Positions 42,981-51,969 of a stretch of DNA of 64,000 bases are shown here, in pieces. Source of the DNA: Methanocorpusculum labreanum Z (GTDB lineage Archaea > Halobacteriota > Methanomicrobia > Methanomicrobiales > Methanocorpusculaceae); assembly GCF_000015765.1 (NCBI RefSeq), contig NC_008942.1:635921-699920 (forward strand), given 5' to 3'. The notes under the pieces are model-generated. The model worked only from the letters and a program-made list of their open reading frames with translations. It had not been told where the DNA came from and made no database searches. How positions within the stretch are numbered: position 1 is the first letter of the stretch; each line of letters starts with the position of its first letter. Both the position numbers and the translations under genes were made by a program.

Positions 42981-43871
42981 ATGCGGTATCATTATACAAA
43001 AAACACCCTTTATGTCAGGGGAACATTCCATGCGGTCAGTACCGGTGTCGACGGCGGTCTCAGGGATGTTTCCACGCTTCTCAATCACACTGTTGACAAG
43101 GAGTTCGATCATAACGATCCGCTTGCATTCATCCGCGGTCTCTTGGCCGATGCAAAGTATGCAGATGATGGATTCGGCCTTCTCACCGCCGTTTCGATGA
43201 AGGATCTCTGTATTCTCCAGTATGATTATATCACGGTTTTCGTTACCGCAGGGGTTTCCAATCCGAATCCGGATCCGACCAAACCGCATACGATCAATAT
43301 CATCGTCACCTCGAACGAGGGTTTTTCCGATGCCGCTCTTCTTGAAACGATAATCACCGTCACCGAGGCGAAAGCTCATGCCCTGCGGCTTTTGGGCAGG
43401 GATTTCACCGGTACAACATCAGACGCTGTCATAATCGCATCCGAAGGCGAGATCAAGCATACGTATGCCGGGACCTTCACCGAGCCTGGAAAACGCATCT
43501 ACGCTGCCGCCCTCCATGGTGTTATGGAAGCGGTCAAGCGGCACGAGGATACGGTTAAAGCGACCGCTCCCACCTACTTCATCTACTCCAGATACAATGA
43601 TCACGGATGGTTCGAATGGAAAAAAGAGGGATGTCCGTATTATCCCTGTCATTTCCCCGGCCAGTCCTGTGATTTCTGTTACTGCCCGTTCTATCCCTGT
43701 CATGATGAATCCCTCGGGGAATGGATCGACAGTTCATCAAACGGTCAGAAGGTGTGGGCATGTACTAACTGCCTGCTTCTCCACAAACCAAACGTTGCCG
43801 ATTATCTGAAAAAACATCCAGACGCAACGCTTGATGAATTGAAAAAAGTAGACAAAGATACAAATCAATAA
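42981..43871 (+). CDS. cbiZ: CbiZ adenosylcobinamide amidohydrolase fused to a Cys-rich domain
   Basis: A 296-residue two-part protein. Residues 1 to about 200 are the CbiZ domain (GGLRDVSTLLNHTVDKEF ... FVTAGVSNP ... NIIVTSNEGFSDAALLE). CbiZ removes the aminopropanol arm from adenosylcobinamide so that salvaged corrinoids can enter the archaeal route through cobyric acid. The C-terminal 90 residues are a Cys-rich domain with CPYYPCHFPGQSCDFCYCPFYPC and CTNC, similar to the stand-alone COG2158 proteins often encoded beside cobalamin genes; it may bind Fe-S, zinc or cobalt. No other cob gene is in the window. Confidence 0.88.
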   Translation: MRYHYTKNTLYVRGTFHAVSTGVDGGLRDVSTLLNHTVDKEFDHNDPLAFIRGLLADAKYADDGFGLLTAVSMKDLCILQYDYITVFVTAGVSNPNPDPTKPHTINIIVTSNEGFSDAALLETIITVTEAKAHALRLLGRDFTGTTSDAVIIASEGEIKHTYAGTFTEPGKRIYAAALHGVMEAVKRHEDTVKATAPTYFIYSRYNDHGWFEWKKEGCPYYPCHFPGQSCDFCYCPFYPCHDESLGEWIDSSSNGQKVWACTNCLLLHKPNVADYLKKHPDATLDELKKVDKDTNQ

Positions 43872-43959
43872 TTTTTTTGACACCCGAATTTGACAGTTGC
43901 AGAATATTCCACGACAGGGAATGTCTCCCGACTGCTTAATTGATTTTTGAAAATAGGAT

Positions 43960-44020
43960 ATTTCCACCGCGTCGGGCTCCGCGCCGAAGTCGCCCTCCCG
44001 CACCCCTAAATAAGAACCAG
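43960..44020. repeat. Short GC-rich dispersed repeat (GGGTGCGGGAGGG type)
   Basis: CGCCCTCCCGCACCCCTAAATAAG at 43991 is, in the other orientation, almost the same as the last 25 bases of the window (63975-64000). Upstream CGTCGGGCTCCGCGCCGAAG is also GC-rich. The rest of 43872-44133 holds no gene. Confidence 0.5.
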
Positions 44021-44133
44021 AAATGGGCTATATCTAAATTGGGCTGATATTCCTGTTTTTGCAGAGGCAACTCTCTGACTACAGTTGAGTGAGAAAAGAA
44101 TAAAAAAAATAGTGAAGGTAATTTGCGGGGGTT

Positions 44134-45384
44134 TTAGACCCAGCCGCGGACTTTCATACCTTCAACTACGCGGGAGACTGCAACAACGTATGCTGCCTGA
44201 CGCATGTTGATCTTGTATTCTTTGGATGCTTTCAGGACTTCGTGATAGGACTTGGTCATTGCTGCATCGAGTTTTGCGTAGACGTCGTCGAGAGTCCAGT
44301 AGTGCATATACATATTCTGGACCATCTCGTAGTAAGATACAGTTACTCCGCCTGCATTGCACAGGAAGTCGGGGATAACGTGAACGCCGTTCTTGTAGAG
44401 GATTGCGTCTCCTTCCGGAGTGGTCGGGCCGTTTGCGAGTTCGCAGATGACCTTTGCCTTGACGGTCGGGGCGACCTTCTCGTTGATTGCTCCCTCATCG
44501 GGTGCTGCGGCGACAATGACATCAACAGGGAGTGCCATGACTTCATCGTTGGTGAGGGTCTTGAGACCTTTGTAGCCGACGACGGATTTGGTCTGTGCCT
44601 TGTGGGCTGCGACTGCTGCGATGTCAAGTCCGTTCTCATCGTAGATACCGCCTTTCGAATCGGTGACTGCGACGACTTTGGAGCCGAACATTTCCTGGAC
44701 GAGCGTGGATGCGAATGCACCTGCGTTTCCGTATCCGAGGATTGCGACTTTTGCAGTCTTCAGGTCAATGTTGAGTTCTTTTGCTGCTTCACGGAGGGTG
44801 AACAGACCGCCTTTTGCGGTGGAGTCACCGCGGCCGAGTGAGCCGCCGATAACGAGTGGTTTGCCAGTCAGAAGACCGAACTGGTTCTTGCCCTGAATGG
44901 TGGAGTACTCATCCATCATCCATGCCATGATCTGACCGTCGGTGTATACATCCGGTGCCGGGACATCAGTGTCGGGACCGATGTTCTTCCAGATTGCACG
45001 GATATAACCGCGGCTCATGCGTTCAAGTTCGCCCTTGGACATTTCCTTCGGGTTGCAGATGATACCGCCCTTTCCTCCGCCGAGCGGAAGGTTCAGTACT
45101 GCGCATTTCCAGGTCATCCATGCTGAGAGAGCACGAACGGTGTCGATCGTCTCTTCAGGGTGATACCGGATTCCTCCCTTATAGAGTCCGAGTGCATTGT
45201 TGTACTGTACACGGAATCCCTGGAAAACCCGGGTGGTGCCGTCGTCCATCTTGACGGGGATAGATACCTGAATCTGTCTCTGCGGTTGCATGAGGATATC
45301 AACAACGCCCTGGTCGAGCTTGAGGATTTTTGCACAATCCATAAGCTGATGCTGGGCCATTTCAAACGGGTTTACCTTCGACAT
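44134..45384 (-). CDS. gdhA: Glutamate dehydrogenase (Glu/Leu/Phe/Val dehydrogenase family)
   Basis: A 416-residue hexameric-type glutamate dehydrogenase. Visible marks are GGIRYHPEE, the catalytic-lysine loop PLGGGKGGI near residue 110, the Asp-containing DVPAPDVYTDG, and the dinucleotide fold AILGYGNAGAFAS. It interconverts glutamate and 2-oxoglutarate plus ammonia. Length matches archaeal and bacterial NAD(P)-dependent enzymes of this size. It stands alone; 260 nt of non-coding DNA lie on each side. Confidence 0.94.
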   Translation of the reverse strand: MSKVNPFEMAQHQLMDCAKILKLDQGVVDILMQPQRQIQVSIPVKMDDGTTRVFQGFRVQYNNALGLYKGGIRYHPEETIDTVRALSAWMTWKCAVLNLPLGGGKGGIICNPKEMSKGELERMSRGYIRAIWKNIGPDTDVPAPDVYTDGQIMAWMMDEYSTIQGKNQFGLLTGKPLVIGGSLGRGDSTAKGGLFTLREAAKELNIDLKTAKVAILGYGNAGAFASTLVQEMFGSKVVAVTDSKGGIYDENGLDIAAVAAHKAQTKSVVGYKGLKTLTNDEVMALPVDVIVAAAPDEGAINEKVAPTVKAKVICELANGPTTPEGDAILYKNGVHVIPDFLCNAGGVTVSYYEMVQNMYMHYWTLDDVYAKLDAAMTKSYHEVLKASKEYKINMRQAAYVVAVSRVVEGMKVRGWV

Positions 45385-45647
45385 GGTTTGTTTCCTGCCA
45401 ATCGCACGGAACTCTGGAGTTCAACTGCGTTGTGACAATTAATGTTGGGATTCTCACATATAAAACATATCGTGTTATTTCCGATTCAGGCCGAGATTCT
45501 CGATGCATTTCTAAAAATACTCTATAATTGCCGGGATTTTTATTTCAGGCTTTGAGCGAGGTATTTGCATGATACGTGTTAGCATGGCACCATTCACCCG
45601 GATGCAATAAAGAGAAAATAGATTGGAAAACGCGCATAAAAATAGGA

Positions 45648-46496
45648 TTATGAATATTTATACCAGCGCCCCTTCTCGTCAACCGTGCCCTGCTGTGTTT
45701 GCTGCGAAGGCTGCGCGGGCAGGTTGAGGAGGCTGCGTTTGTAGAAGCAGGCCTTATAGGTTACAAAAATCGGCACGAATATTATCGCACAGATCGCGAG
45801 GGCCATACAACCCGATGAAATGATCTCCGGGCTGGTAAAGAGAGCCAGAAGTTCCTCCTGGGACATAGCCAGAATCTCGGATTCAGTCATCTGCGTGATC
45901 GGAGTCAGTACATCCACTGCTAAAAGCGACCATATCGCGGAAAAGATAAAGGACGCGGCGAAAAAGATCGCGACGTTAAATAGATAGAACGCCGTGACCG
46001 AGATCGAACCCGTGGTCACGCGGAGTGCGCTGTCTTTAATCGCCCGAAATGCCGCGTAATTATTCACCATTGCCGAGATGTCGGCAAAGTAGAAGAAGAA
46101 CACCAGCGGGATGATCAGGAATATACTGAAGTAGAACGCAGTATCGACGGAAATGCCGAGCATCAGCAGAATATACGTCAGCGTGTTGGAAAGCACGAAT
46201 CCGATCATGAGAACGACAACATTCGGGATAAGGCATCTGAAGTATCCGTAAACCGCATATTTTCTGAAATCGGCCGAGGATGATTTTTCCCCGATGACGA
46301 TCCCGTAGGTTCCTGCGAGAAATGCCGGGAAGACCAGCAGAAGGATGATCCCTGCCGCTAATGCCGCTACCGACCCGAAAAGCGTGATGATGTAATAGGT
46401 AAACAGGATGGAAAATGCGGCAAAAAGCCCCGGCATCCAGACGAGCGGCTTTTTGACGAGCAGGCCAAGCGCTTCCGACAACGATTTGAGTGCCAT
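45648..46496 (-). CDS. Six-helix membrane protein of unknown function
   Basis: A 282-residue protein with about six hydrophobic segments (for example LFAAFSILFTYYIITLFGSV, VVLMIGFVLSNTLTYILLML, ALAICAIIFVPIFVTYKAC). The layout resembles DUF4013 or glycerophosphodiesterase-membrane-domain proteins. The C-terminus is polar (QPSQQTQQGTVDEKG). I start it at 46496, 1 nt after the upstream stop. A longer start would overlap the pyruvate-kinase-like gene. Its operon partners are a PK-C domain protein and an acylphosphatase, which give no clear clue. Confidence 0.7.
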   Translation of the reverse strand: MALKSLSEALGLLVKKPLVWMPGLFAAFSILFTYYIITLFGSVAALAAGIILLLVFPAFLAGTYGIVIGEKSSSADFRKYAVYGYFRCLIPNVVVLMIGFVLSNTLTYILLMLGISVDTAFYFSIFLIIPLVFFFYFADISAMVNNYAAFRAIKDSALRVTTGSISVTAFYLFNVAIFFAASFIFSAIWSLLAVDVLTPITQMTESEILAMSQEELLALFTSPEIISSGCMALAICAIIFVPIFVTYKACFYKRSLLNLPAQPSQQTQQGTVDEKGRWYKYS

Positions 46497-46497
46497 C

Positions 46498-47085
46498 TCA
46501 GCGGTCCCGTGGCATCGCGACAAATTCCCTGACCTGCAGATCGAAGAAAGCAGCCGTGTGGGCAGGTTTGATCACGACTACCGTGTCGGCTCCCTCGATG
46601 GTCCCTCCAACCGCCATGACTTCGTCGGATACGGATATCACTCCCTGATCTGTAGCGATCAGCACGCACTCGACGGCGACCTTCATTCCGATCGCGACGG
46701 TTCTCCTGAAAGCTTCAGCAATGGCCTCGGTCCGGCTGCTGCCGCCGAGCTTCGGGTTCCGCGAGATCGCCCGCTCGAGACCGGAAAGAGAATGTGTGCC
46801 GCAGACGATCACGACGCCGGCAGCTCTAAGCTCCTCTGCAAGGGAGGGATCGAACTCCCAGACCCCTGGTTTTGAAAATCCCACCGCGTGGGCCACGACC
46901 ACGAGACGAAGGTTCGTCCCCTTCATCGCCTCGAAAAATATTTTTGCCGTGTATCCTCCGGTACTTGCCACAACGATCGTTGAAAGCCCGAGTTCCTTGG
47001 CACGCTGTACGGCGATCTCTGCGCAGTCCCGGGTATTTTCTTTTCCCGGTTCGCTGAAGTATGTGATGGTTTTCTCGATTTTCAT
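46498..47085 (-). CDS. Stand-alone pyruvate kinase C-terminal-domain protein
   Basis: A 195-residue protein that is only the alpha/beta C-terminal domain of pyruvate kinase (AEIAVQRAKELGLSTIVVASTGGYTAK ... GTHSLSGLERAI). There is no TIM barrel, so it has no kinase activity. Such stand-alone domains are common in methanogens and may bind a phosphorylated effector. It lies 4 nt after acylphosphatase and 1 nt before a membrane protein gene, so the three form an operon. Function unknown. Confidence 0.8.
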   Translation of the reverse strand: MKIEKTITYFSEPGKENTRDCAEIAVQRAKELGLSTIVVASTGGYTAKIFFEAMKGTNLRLVVVAHAVGFSKPGVWEFDPSLAEELRAAGVVIVCGTHSLSGLERAISRNPKLGGSSRTEAIAEAFRRTVAIGMKVAVECVLIATDQGVISVSDEVMAVGGTIEGADTVVVIKPAHTAAFFDLQVREFVAMPRDR

Positions 47086-47089
47086 GTCT

Positions 47090-47362
47090 CTACTCCCGTT
47101 TAATTGTAAAATCTGTAAAATCGGTCAGAACATAACCTGTGCATTTCACATCCCTGATGATTGCACGCGGACAGGAGTAGGTCATGGCCAGGAACTTTTC
47201 GATGATGACCTCCTCGCCTGTCACAAGGACTCTGACCCTGCCGTCGGATAAATTCTCCACTTCTCCGCACAATCCTAAGTTTAATGCTGCATTTCTTACA
47301 CAGGCGCGAAAGCCGACTTTTTGTACTCTTCCCGAGAAGAGGATCTCCATTGTCTGTTTCAT
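47090..47362 (-). CDS. acyP: Acylphosphatase
   Basis: A 90-residue acylphosphatase. The phosphate loop is GRVQKVGFRACVRNAA with the catalytic Arg in GFR, and the catalytic Asn is in VENLSDGRVRV. Lys replaces the usual Gly in VQGVGF, a mild change. It hydrolyses carboxyl phosphates such as acetyl phosphate or 1,3-bisphosphoglycerate. First gene of a three-gene operon and divergent from serS across 107 nt. Confidence 0.9.
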   Translation of the reverse strand: MKQTMEILFSGRVQKVGFRACVRNAALNLGLCGEVENLSDGRVRVLVTGEEVIIEKFLAMTYSCPRAIIRDVKCTGYVLTDFTDFTIKRE

Positions 47363-47469
47363 GAGCGTCTGACCCGGTTATTATCTTTAGTATGTCATTC
47401 GATGTTTAATAACTCGTTTGTGCAACAAAAACCCTCTTCATCTAAAAGCACAAACATTACTAGTCAATC

Positions 47470-48747
47470 ATGCTCGATATCAAATTCGTCAGAGCCCACC
47501 CCGAGGTCGTGCTGGCAGATCTGGAAAAACGCCAGGATGCCGAGAAACTTCTCTGGGTCGATACGGTTCTTGAACAGGATAAACTTTTCCGCGAACTCAC
47601 CGTCAAAAACAATGAACTTCGCGCCAGAAGAAATCAGATAGCAAAAGAGATCAATGCTTACAAAAAAGAGGGGAAGGACCCCGCTCCTCTCTTTGCCGAA
47701 GCAAAGGCTCTGCCGGGACTGATCAAGGATAACGACGATATCATGGAAAAGGCGACCGAACAGGTAAGATATTACCTGATGCGTCTGCCAAATATCCTCC
47801 ACGAGAGCGTTCCCTACGGAAAAGACGACACGGAAAATGTCGTCGTGAAGAAAGTGGGAACTCCCAGGTCCCTTGATTTCGAGCTGAAGAACCACGGGGA
47901 ACTCGCCGCGGCAAACGGCTGGGCCGACTTTGAACGTGCCACAAAGACGAGCGGCGCCGGATTCTATTTCCTGAAAGGCAACCTCGCTCTTCTCGATATG
48001 GCCCTCCAGAGATTCGCTCTGGACACGATCATCGCCAAAGGCTATACGCCGATCATCCCGCCGTACATGATGAACCGGAAATCCTACGAAGAGGTCACCG
48101 ATCTCGGCGACTTCGAGAAGGTTATGTACAAGATCGAGGATGACGACGCCTATCTCATCGCGACAGCCGAGCACCCGATGGCGGCCATGTATCAGGACGA
48201 GATCTTCGAAGAGAAGGACCTTCCCTTGAAAATGGTCGGGATCTCTCCCTGTTTCCGCCGTGAGATCGGCGCTCACGGACTTGACTCCCGCGGTCTCTTC
48301 CGTGTCCACCAGTTCACCAAGATCGAACAGTTCATCTACTGCATGCCGGAAAAATCCTGGGAGATGCATGAGGAACTTCTCGCCAATGCCGAAGAAATCT
48401 TCACCAAACTCGGGTTACCCTACAGGGTCGTGAACATCTGTACCGGAGATATCGGAACCGTGGCCGCCAAAAAATACGATATGGAAGCATGGATGCCGCG
48501 GGACAACGAGTACCGCGAAGTCGTTTCCTGCTCCAACTGCACGGCCTATCAGTCGGTCAGGCTGAACATCCGCGTTCGGGATGCGCATGATTTCGAGTCC
48601 AAACAGTGGCTCCACACCCTCAACTCGACGGCGGTCGCTACCTCCCGCGCCCTGCGCTGCATCCTTGAAAATTACCAGACCGAAGACGGCAAAGTCGAGA
48701 TACCCAAAGTCCTTCGCCCGTACATGAACGGTCTGGAGTATCTCTAA
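47470..48747 (+). CDS. serS: Seryl-tRNA synthetase (bacterial/canonical type)
   Basis: A 425-residue class II synthetase of the common type, not the rare methanogen type that is about 100 residues longer. The N-terminal coiled-coil tRNA-binding arm covers residues 1-105. Motif 2 is FRREIGAHGLDSRGLFRVHQ and motif 3 is NSTAVATSRALRCILEN. Presence of the canonical form fits Methanomicrobiales better than Methanococcales or Methanobacteriales. Poly-T after the stop is a likely terminator. Single-gene unit. Confidence 0.95.
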   Translation: MLDIKFVRAHPEVVLADLEKRQDAEKLLWVDTVLEQDKLFRELTVKNNELRARRNQIAKEINAYKKEGKDPAPLFAEAKALPGLIKDNDDIMEKATEQVRYYLMRLPNILHESVPYGKDDTENVVVKKVGTPRSLDFELKNHGELAAANGWADFERATKTSGAGFYFLKGNLALLDMALQRFALDTIIAKGYTPIIPPYMMNRKSYEEVTDLGDFEKVMYKIEDDDAYLIATAEHPMAAMYQDEIFEEKDLPLKMVGISPCFRREIGAHGLDSRGLFRVHQFTKIEQFIYCMPEKSWEMHEELLANAEEIFTKLGLPYRVVNICTGDIGTVAAKKYDMEAWMPRDNEYREVVSCSNCTAYQSVRLNIRVRDAHDFESKQWLHTLNSTAVATSRALRCILENYQTEDGKVEIPKVLRPYMNGLEYL

Positions 48748-48863
48748 TCTTTTTTTCTCTGTTTCTCTCCATCTAAAGCGTATCTGAGTCTGTCCAATCG
48801 ATATGTTGATCCGTTAGGCAGAATTGTGTTGATTGAAGATACCGTTTATTGTGTGCTTTTAGA
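48748..48863. other. 3' flank of serS
   Basis: Contains a T-rich tract (CTTTTTTTCTC) directly after serS, then AT-rich DNA leading to the left CACGAAA repeat. No gene seen. Confidence 0.4.
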
Positions 48864-49102
48864 TTTGGTTTATTGGGTTCTTTTTGATGGACGAATTCTC
48901 GCAAGGCATTTGCCATGCTCAGCTAAGTTCGTCGACTTCGTCTCCAACCCGCTCATCACACGAAATTCACGAAAAACACACGAAAACACGAAAAATAAAA
49001 GAATCAGTTGAGTGGGGTACAAATCGTATCCTCCCCCGCCCCCCAACACCAAAAATCACTAAACTCAACGAAATTCACGAAGAAGGGGGATCGGGGAGGA
49101 TG
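48864..49102 (+). repeat. CACGAAA-type repeat, left copy flanking the EEP gene
   Basis: About 240 nt. It starts near TTTGGTTTATTGGGTTC, then CTCGCAAGGCATTTGCCATG, then CTAAGTTCGTCGACTTCG, then the CACGAAA tract shared with 23.1 kb, then a C-rich/G-rich pair. The copy at 50264-50506 is the same in inverted orientation with roughly 85 per cent identity by eye. Peptides read from it (HEKHTKTRK) are not genes. Confidence 0.85.
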
Positions 49103-49146
49103 GATGGGGAGATCAGTAAGCTCTCAGAAGAAAGTAGTTGAGATAA

Positions 49147-49320
49147 GTGTGGATGCTTGAGAATATTTAACCGCGAATCTCCGCGAATTCCCGCGAATCG
49201 CATTTTTTCTTGCACCGTCGTGCTCTGCTCCGGCGTATCGCCTGCGCAGAAATCGCACGCCGTCTGGAAAAATGCTGTCGAAAAAACCGGCGTGCCGGTT
49301 TTTCTATCATTTCATTATAT
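49147..49320 (+). repeat. CGCGAAT-type dispersed repeat with terminal hairpin, copy near EEP gene
   Basis: Begins GTGTGGATGCTTGAGAATA, then CCGCGAATCTCCGCGAATTC, then CGCATTTTTTC, a variable GC-rich middle, GGAAAAATGCTG, and the hairpin AAAACCGGCGTGCCGGTTTT followed by TCT. Same modules in the same order as at 31068-31258, but the hairpin stem differs in sequence while keeping its pairing. Confidence 0.8.
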
Positions 49321-49490
49321 CTCATAATTGTTACGGGAAATATGTGGGACTTCAAATCAGATGTCAGGGTTTGGATGGAATATTCTAATTACCGTTGATT
49401 TAATCTGGGAAAAGCAGATGTTATTTGAGACCTAATTTTAATCCAAATTATTATTTTGATAAGAATAGACATAATCAGATTGGTAATATA

Positions 49491-50195
49491 ATGAAAATAA
49501 TTACTTGGAATTGTGGTGGTAATTTTAGAAAGAAATTCAGGTATATTGAAAAGTATAATGCTGATATTTTAGTAATCCAGGAATGTGAATCTATAGATAA
49601 AATACAGTCTGCTAATCAGACAATAGTTATCAAGTACAATGTTGAATGGATTAATGACGGCTCTCAGCGAACCGATAAAGGGCTTGGCATATTTCTTAAA
49701 AAAGGCGTTGTATTTAAGAAACAAAACTGGGAAACATTTGGTCTGAATCATTATCTTGCTGTAAAAATTGAAAATAAATTTGATTTGATTGGGATATGGA
49801 CGGAGAATCCGGGATATATTCGGGATGCATGTGTGTATCTCCAAATGTATGAGAAATTGTTTACGAATAAATCTGAGAATGTTCTTTTATGTGGTGATTT
49901 AAACTCATTTAAAAAGGATAAATATACCTCGAAAACGAAAAACATTGAAACATATTTCAAAAAATTATATGAAATGAATATTCATAGTTGTTATCATTAC
50001 ACATACGATAAAGAACTCGGGGATAAAGAAGAGTTAAAAACTTTCATATCCCCGAATGGAAAGAGGTATCATATTGATTATATTTTTACAAACATGGAAT
50101 ATTCAGGTTTTTTCATTGATGATTTCGATAATTTTAAAGTAAGTGGGAAGAATATAAGCGATCATGTGCCTTTAGGTGTAAATCTGGATATATAA
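49491..50195 (+). CDS. Endonuclease/exonuclease/phosphatase-family protein, AT-rich and repeat-flanked
   Basis: A 234-residue EEP-fold enzyme related to exonuclease III and DNase I. Motifs in order: MKIITWNCGGNF at the start, ILVIQECE with the metal ligand Glu31, LLCGDLNSF, and the C-terminal ISDHVPLGV with the catalytic Asp-His. ATG 49491 was chosen; a TTG at 49425 would add an unrelated stretch. The gene is far richer in A+T than all neighbours, with many ATA, AAA and TTA codons. It lies between two inverted 240-bp repeats, which points to recent transfer. Substrate (DNA, RNA or a phospholipid) is not predictable. Confidence 0.85.
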   Translation: MKIITWNCGGNFRKKFRYIEKYNADILVIQECESIDKIQSANQTIVIKYNVEWINDGSQRTDKGLGIFLKKGVVFKKQNWETFGLNHYLAVKIENKFDLIGIWTENPGYIRDACVYLQMYEKLFTNKSENVLLCGDLNSFKKDKYTSKTKNIETYFKKLYEMNIHSCYHYTYDKELGDKEELKTFISPNGKRYHIDYIFTNMEYSGFFIDDFDNFKVSGKNISDHVPLGVNLDI

Positions 50196-50263
50196 GTTGG
50201 TATCGAGATAGATTCCAGAGAATTAGAAGCAATAAGAGCAACTAAAAAAACCTCTTCCTTTAG

Positions 50264-50506
50264 TCATCCGCCCCCGTCCCCCTTTTCGTGCATTTCGTTG
50301 ATTTTTGTGAGTTTTGTGTGGGGGCGGGGAGGGTACAATTTGCATCTGCCTAACAACCAATCTATCTATTTTTCGTGTTTTCGTGTGTTTTTCGTGAATT
50401 TCGTGTGATGAGCGGGTTGGAGACGAAGTCGACGAACTTAGCTGAGCATGGCAAATGCCTTGCGAGAATGCGCACATCAAAAAGAGTCCAGTACACGAAA
50501 CCAAAG
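50264..50506 (-). repeat. CACGAAA-type repeat, right copy flanking the EEP gene
   Basis: Inverted partner of 48864-49102. The inner part also contains GATAGATTGGTTGTTAGGC, which is shared with the 23.1-kb element but not with the left copy, so the three copies are mosaics. The remaining 150 nt up to asd hold no gene. Confidence 0.85.
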
Positions 50507-50654
50507 TACAATCAAAAAAGCTCAACGTCGGAAAAATGAATGGAGGTATATTTTACAGAACCTATGATCGGACAAATCCCACTCGACAGTCCTATTCGTA
50601 GGACAGACTCTATCTAACACGTCTTTAAATAAGAGCCGCACCCTATATCTTCCT

Positions 50655-51671
50655 ATGATAAATGTTGGTGTACTTGGCGCGACCGGCGCGGTCGGTCAGC
50701 GGTTTGTACAGTTGCTCGCAGACCACCCCTGGTTCAACCTGACCACGCTTACGGCTTCCGACCGTTCGGCAGGAAAAACCTACGGCTCGGTGGTAAACTG
50801 GCGGCTCGACTCACCCTTTCCGGACTCTTCAGCCGAACTCATCGTCTCGCCGACGACCGTCGACGCGGTAAAAGACTGCGATGTTGTCTTCTCAGCTCTG
50901 CCGGCTGATATCGCCACCAAACTCGAGACCGACATCGCCGATGCCGGAGTCGGTGTCTGCAGTAACGCAAGTTCCCACCGAATGGAAGCCGATGTCCCGC
51001 TGATGATCGCCGAGGTCAACCCCGAACACGCCGCACTCATCGACGTGCAGCGTAAGAAGGGCCGCGACGGGTTCATCGTAACCAATCCGAACTGTTCGAC
51101 CATCATGCTTGCAACGGCGCTGGCTCCGTTACGGAAGTTCCCCTTCACAAACATCAATGTCGCAACCATGCAGGCGATCTCCGGTGCTGGATTTGAGGGC
51201 GTGCCTGCTTTCAGCATCTACGACAACGTGATCCCCTATATCGGCAGCGAAGAGGAGAAGATGGCCCGCGAGGCAAATAAGATCCTCGGGATCCTCGAAG
51301 GCGGCAAGATCACCGGTGCTCCGTTCACTGTCTCCGCATCCTGCAACCGCGTGCCGGTCATCGACGGACACACGCTCAATGTCTGGATCGACATCAAGGC
51401 AACGCCTGCAGAGGTCATTGACGCATTCAAGACCTGGCAGCCTCCGTTCTCGGGTCTGCCGACCCAGCCGGACCACACCGTCCTCTACCTCGATCAGGAA
51501 AACCGCCCGCAGCCAAGACTCGACCGGAACCGCGGAAATGCCATGACGGTCTCCGTTGGCAGAGTCCGGGAAGGAATCCGCTTCGTTGCGATGGGTCACA
51601 ACACCATCCGCGGTGCCGCCGGCGCCTCCGTCTTAAATGCAGAACTGCTGCATACGATGAAATATATCTGA
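50655..51671 (+). CDS. asd: Aspartate-semialdehyde dehydrogenase
   Basis: A 338-residue archaeal/fungal-type enzyme. The NADP-binding loop is GVLGATGAVGQRF (residues 5-17), the nucleophile is Cys147 in NPNCSTIM, and ISGAGFEGVPAFS follows. It reduces aspartyl phosphate to aspartate semialdehyde for the synthesis of threonine, methionine and lysine. It is followed after 22 nt by alba. No aspartokinase or dap gene is beside it. Confidence 0.95.
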   Translation: MINVGVLGATGAVGQRFVQLLADHPWFNLTTLTASDRSAGKTYGSVVNWRLDSPFPDSSAELIVSPTTVDAVKDCDVVFSALPADIATKLETDIADAGVGVCSNASSHRMEADVPLMIAEVNPEHAALIDVQRKKGRDGFIVTNPNCSTIMLATALAPLRKFPFTNINVATMQAISGAGFEGVPAFSIYDNVIPYIGSEEEKMAREANKILGILEGGKITGAPFTVSASCNRVPVIDGHTLNVWIDIKATPAEVIDAFKTWQPPFSGLPTQPDHTVLYLDQENRPQPRLDRNRGNAMTVSVGRVREGIRFVAMGHNTIRGAAGASVLNAELLHTMKYI

Positions 51672-51693
51672 GAATCCCCAATATACTAGATAA

Positions 51694-51963
51694 ATGGACG
51701 ACAACACGGTATTAATCGGCACAAAACCCCTGATGAGTTATGTACTTGCCGTCGTTACGCAGTTCAACAACGGGAAGTCCGAGGTCGTTATCAAAGCAAG
51801 GGGGAAAGCCATCGTGCGGGCGGTCGATACTGCGGAGGTGTCGACCCGCCAGTTCCTTACCGGTGTTGTCAAAAAAAATATCTCAATATCTACGGATTCG
51901 GTTGAAACAGACGAGGGACCTGCAAATGTCTCTTCGATAGAGATCGTTCTGCAGAAGTCGTAA
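51694..51963 (+). CDS. albA: Alba, archaeal chromatin protein
   Basis: An 89-residue Alba (Sac10b) protein: [19 protein letters not shown] at the start, then [19 protein letters not shown] with the DNA-contacting Lys/Arg loop, then [10 protein letters not shown]. It binds DNA or RNA as a dimer and helps pack the chromosome. The usual acetylated Lys near residue 16 is represented by the K in GTKPLMSY. Good marker for an archaeal genome. Confidence 0.95.
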   Translation: MDDNTVLIGTKPLMSYVLAVVTQFNNGKSEVVIKARGKAIVRAVDTAEVSTRQFLTGVVKKNISISTDSVETDEGPANVSSIEIVLQKS

Positions 51964-51969
51964 CAGGTT

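Noticed and set aside
48864-50506. CRISPR-like reading of the CACGAAA tracts
   Set aside because: Units are short, irregular and not separated by unique spacers of equal length; no cas genes.
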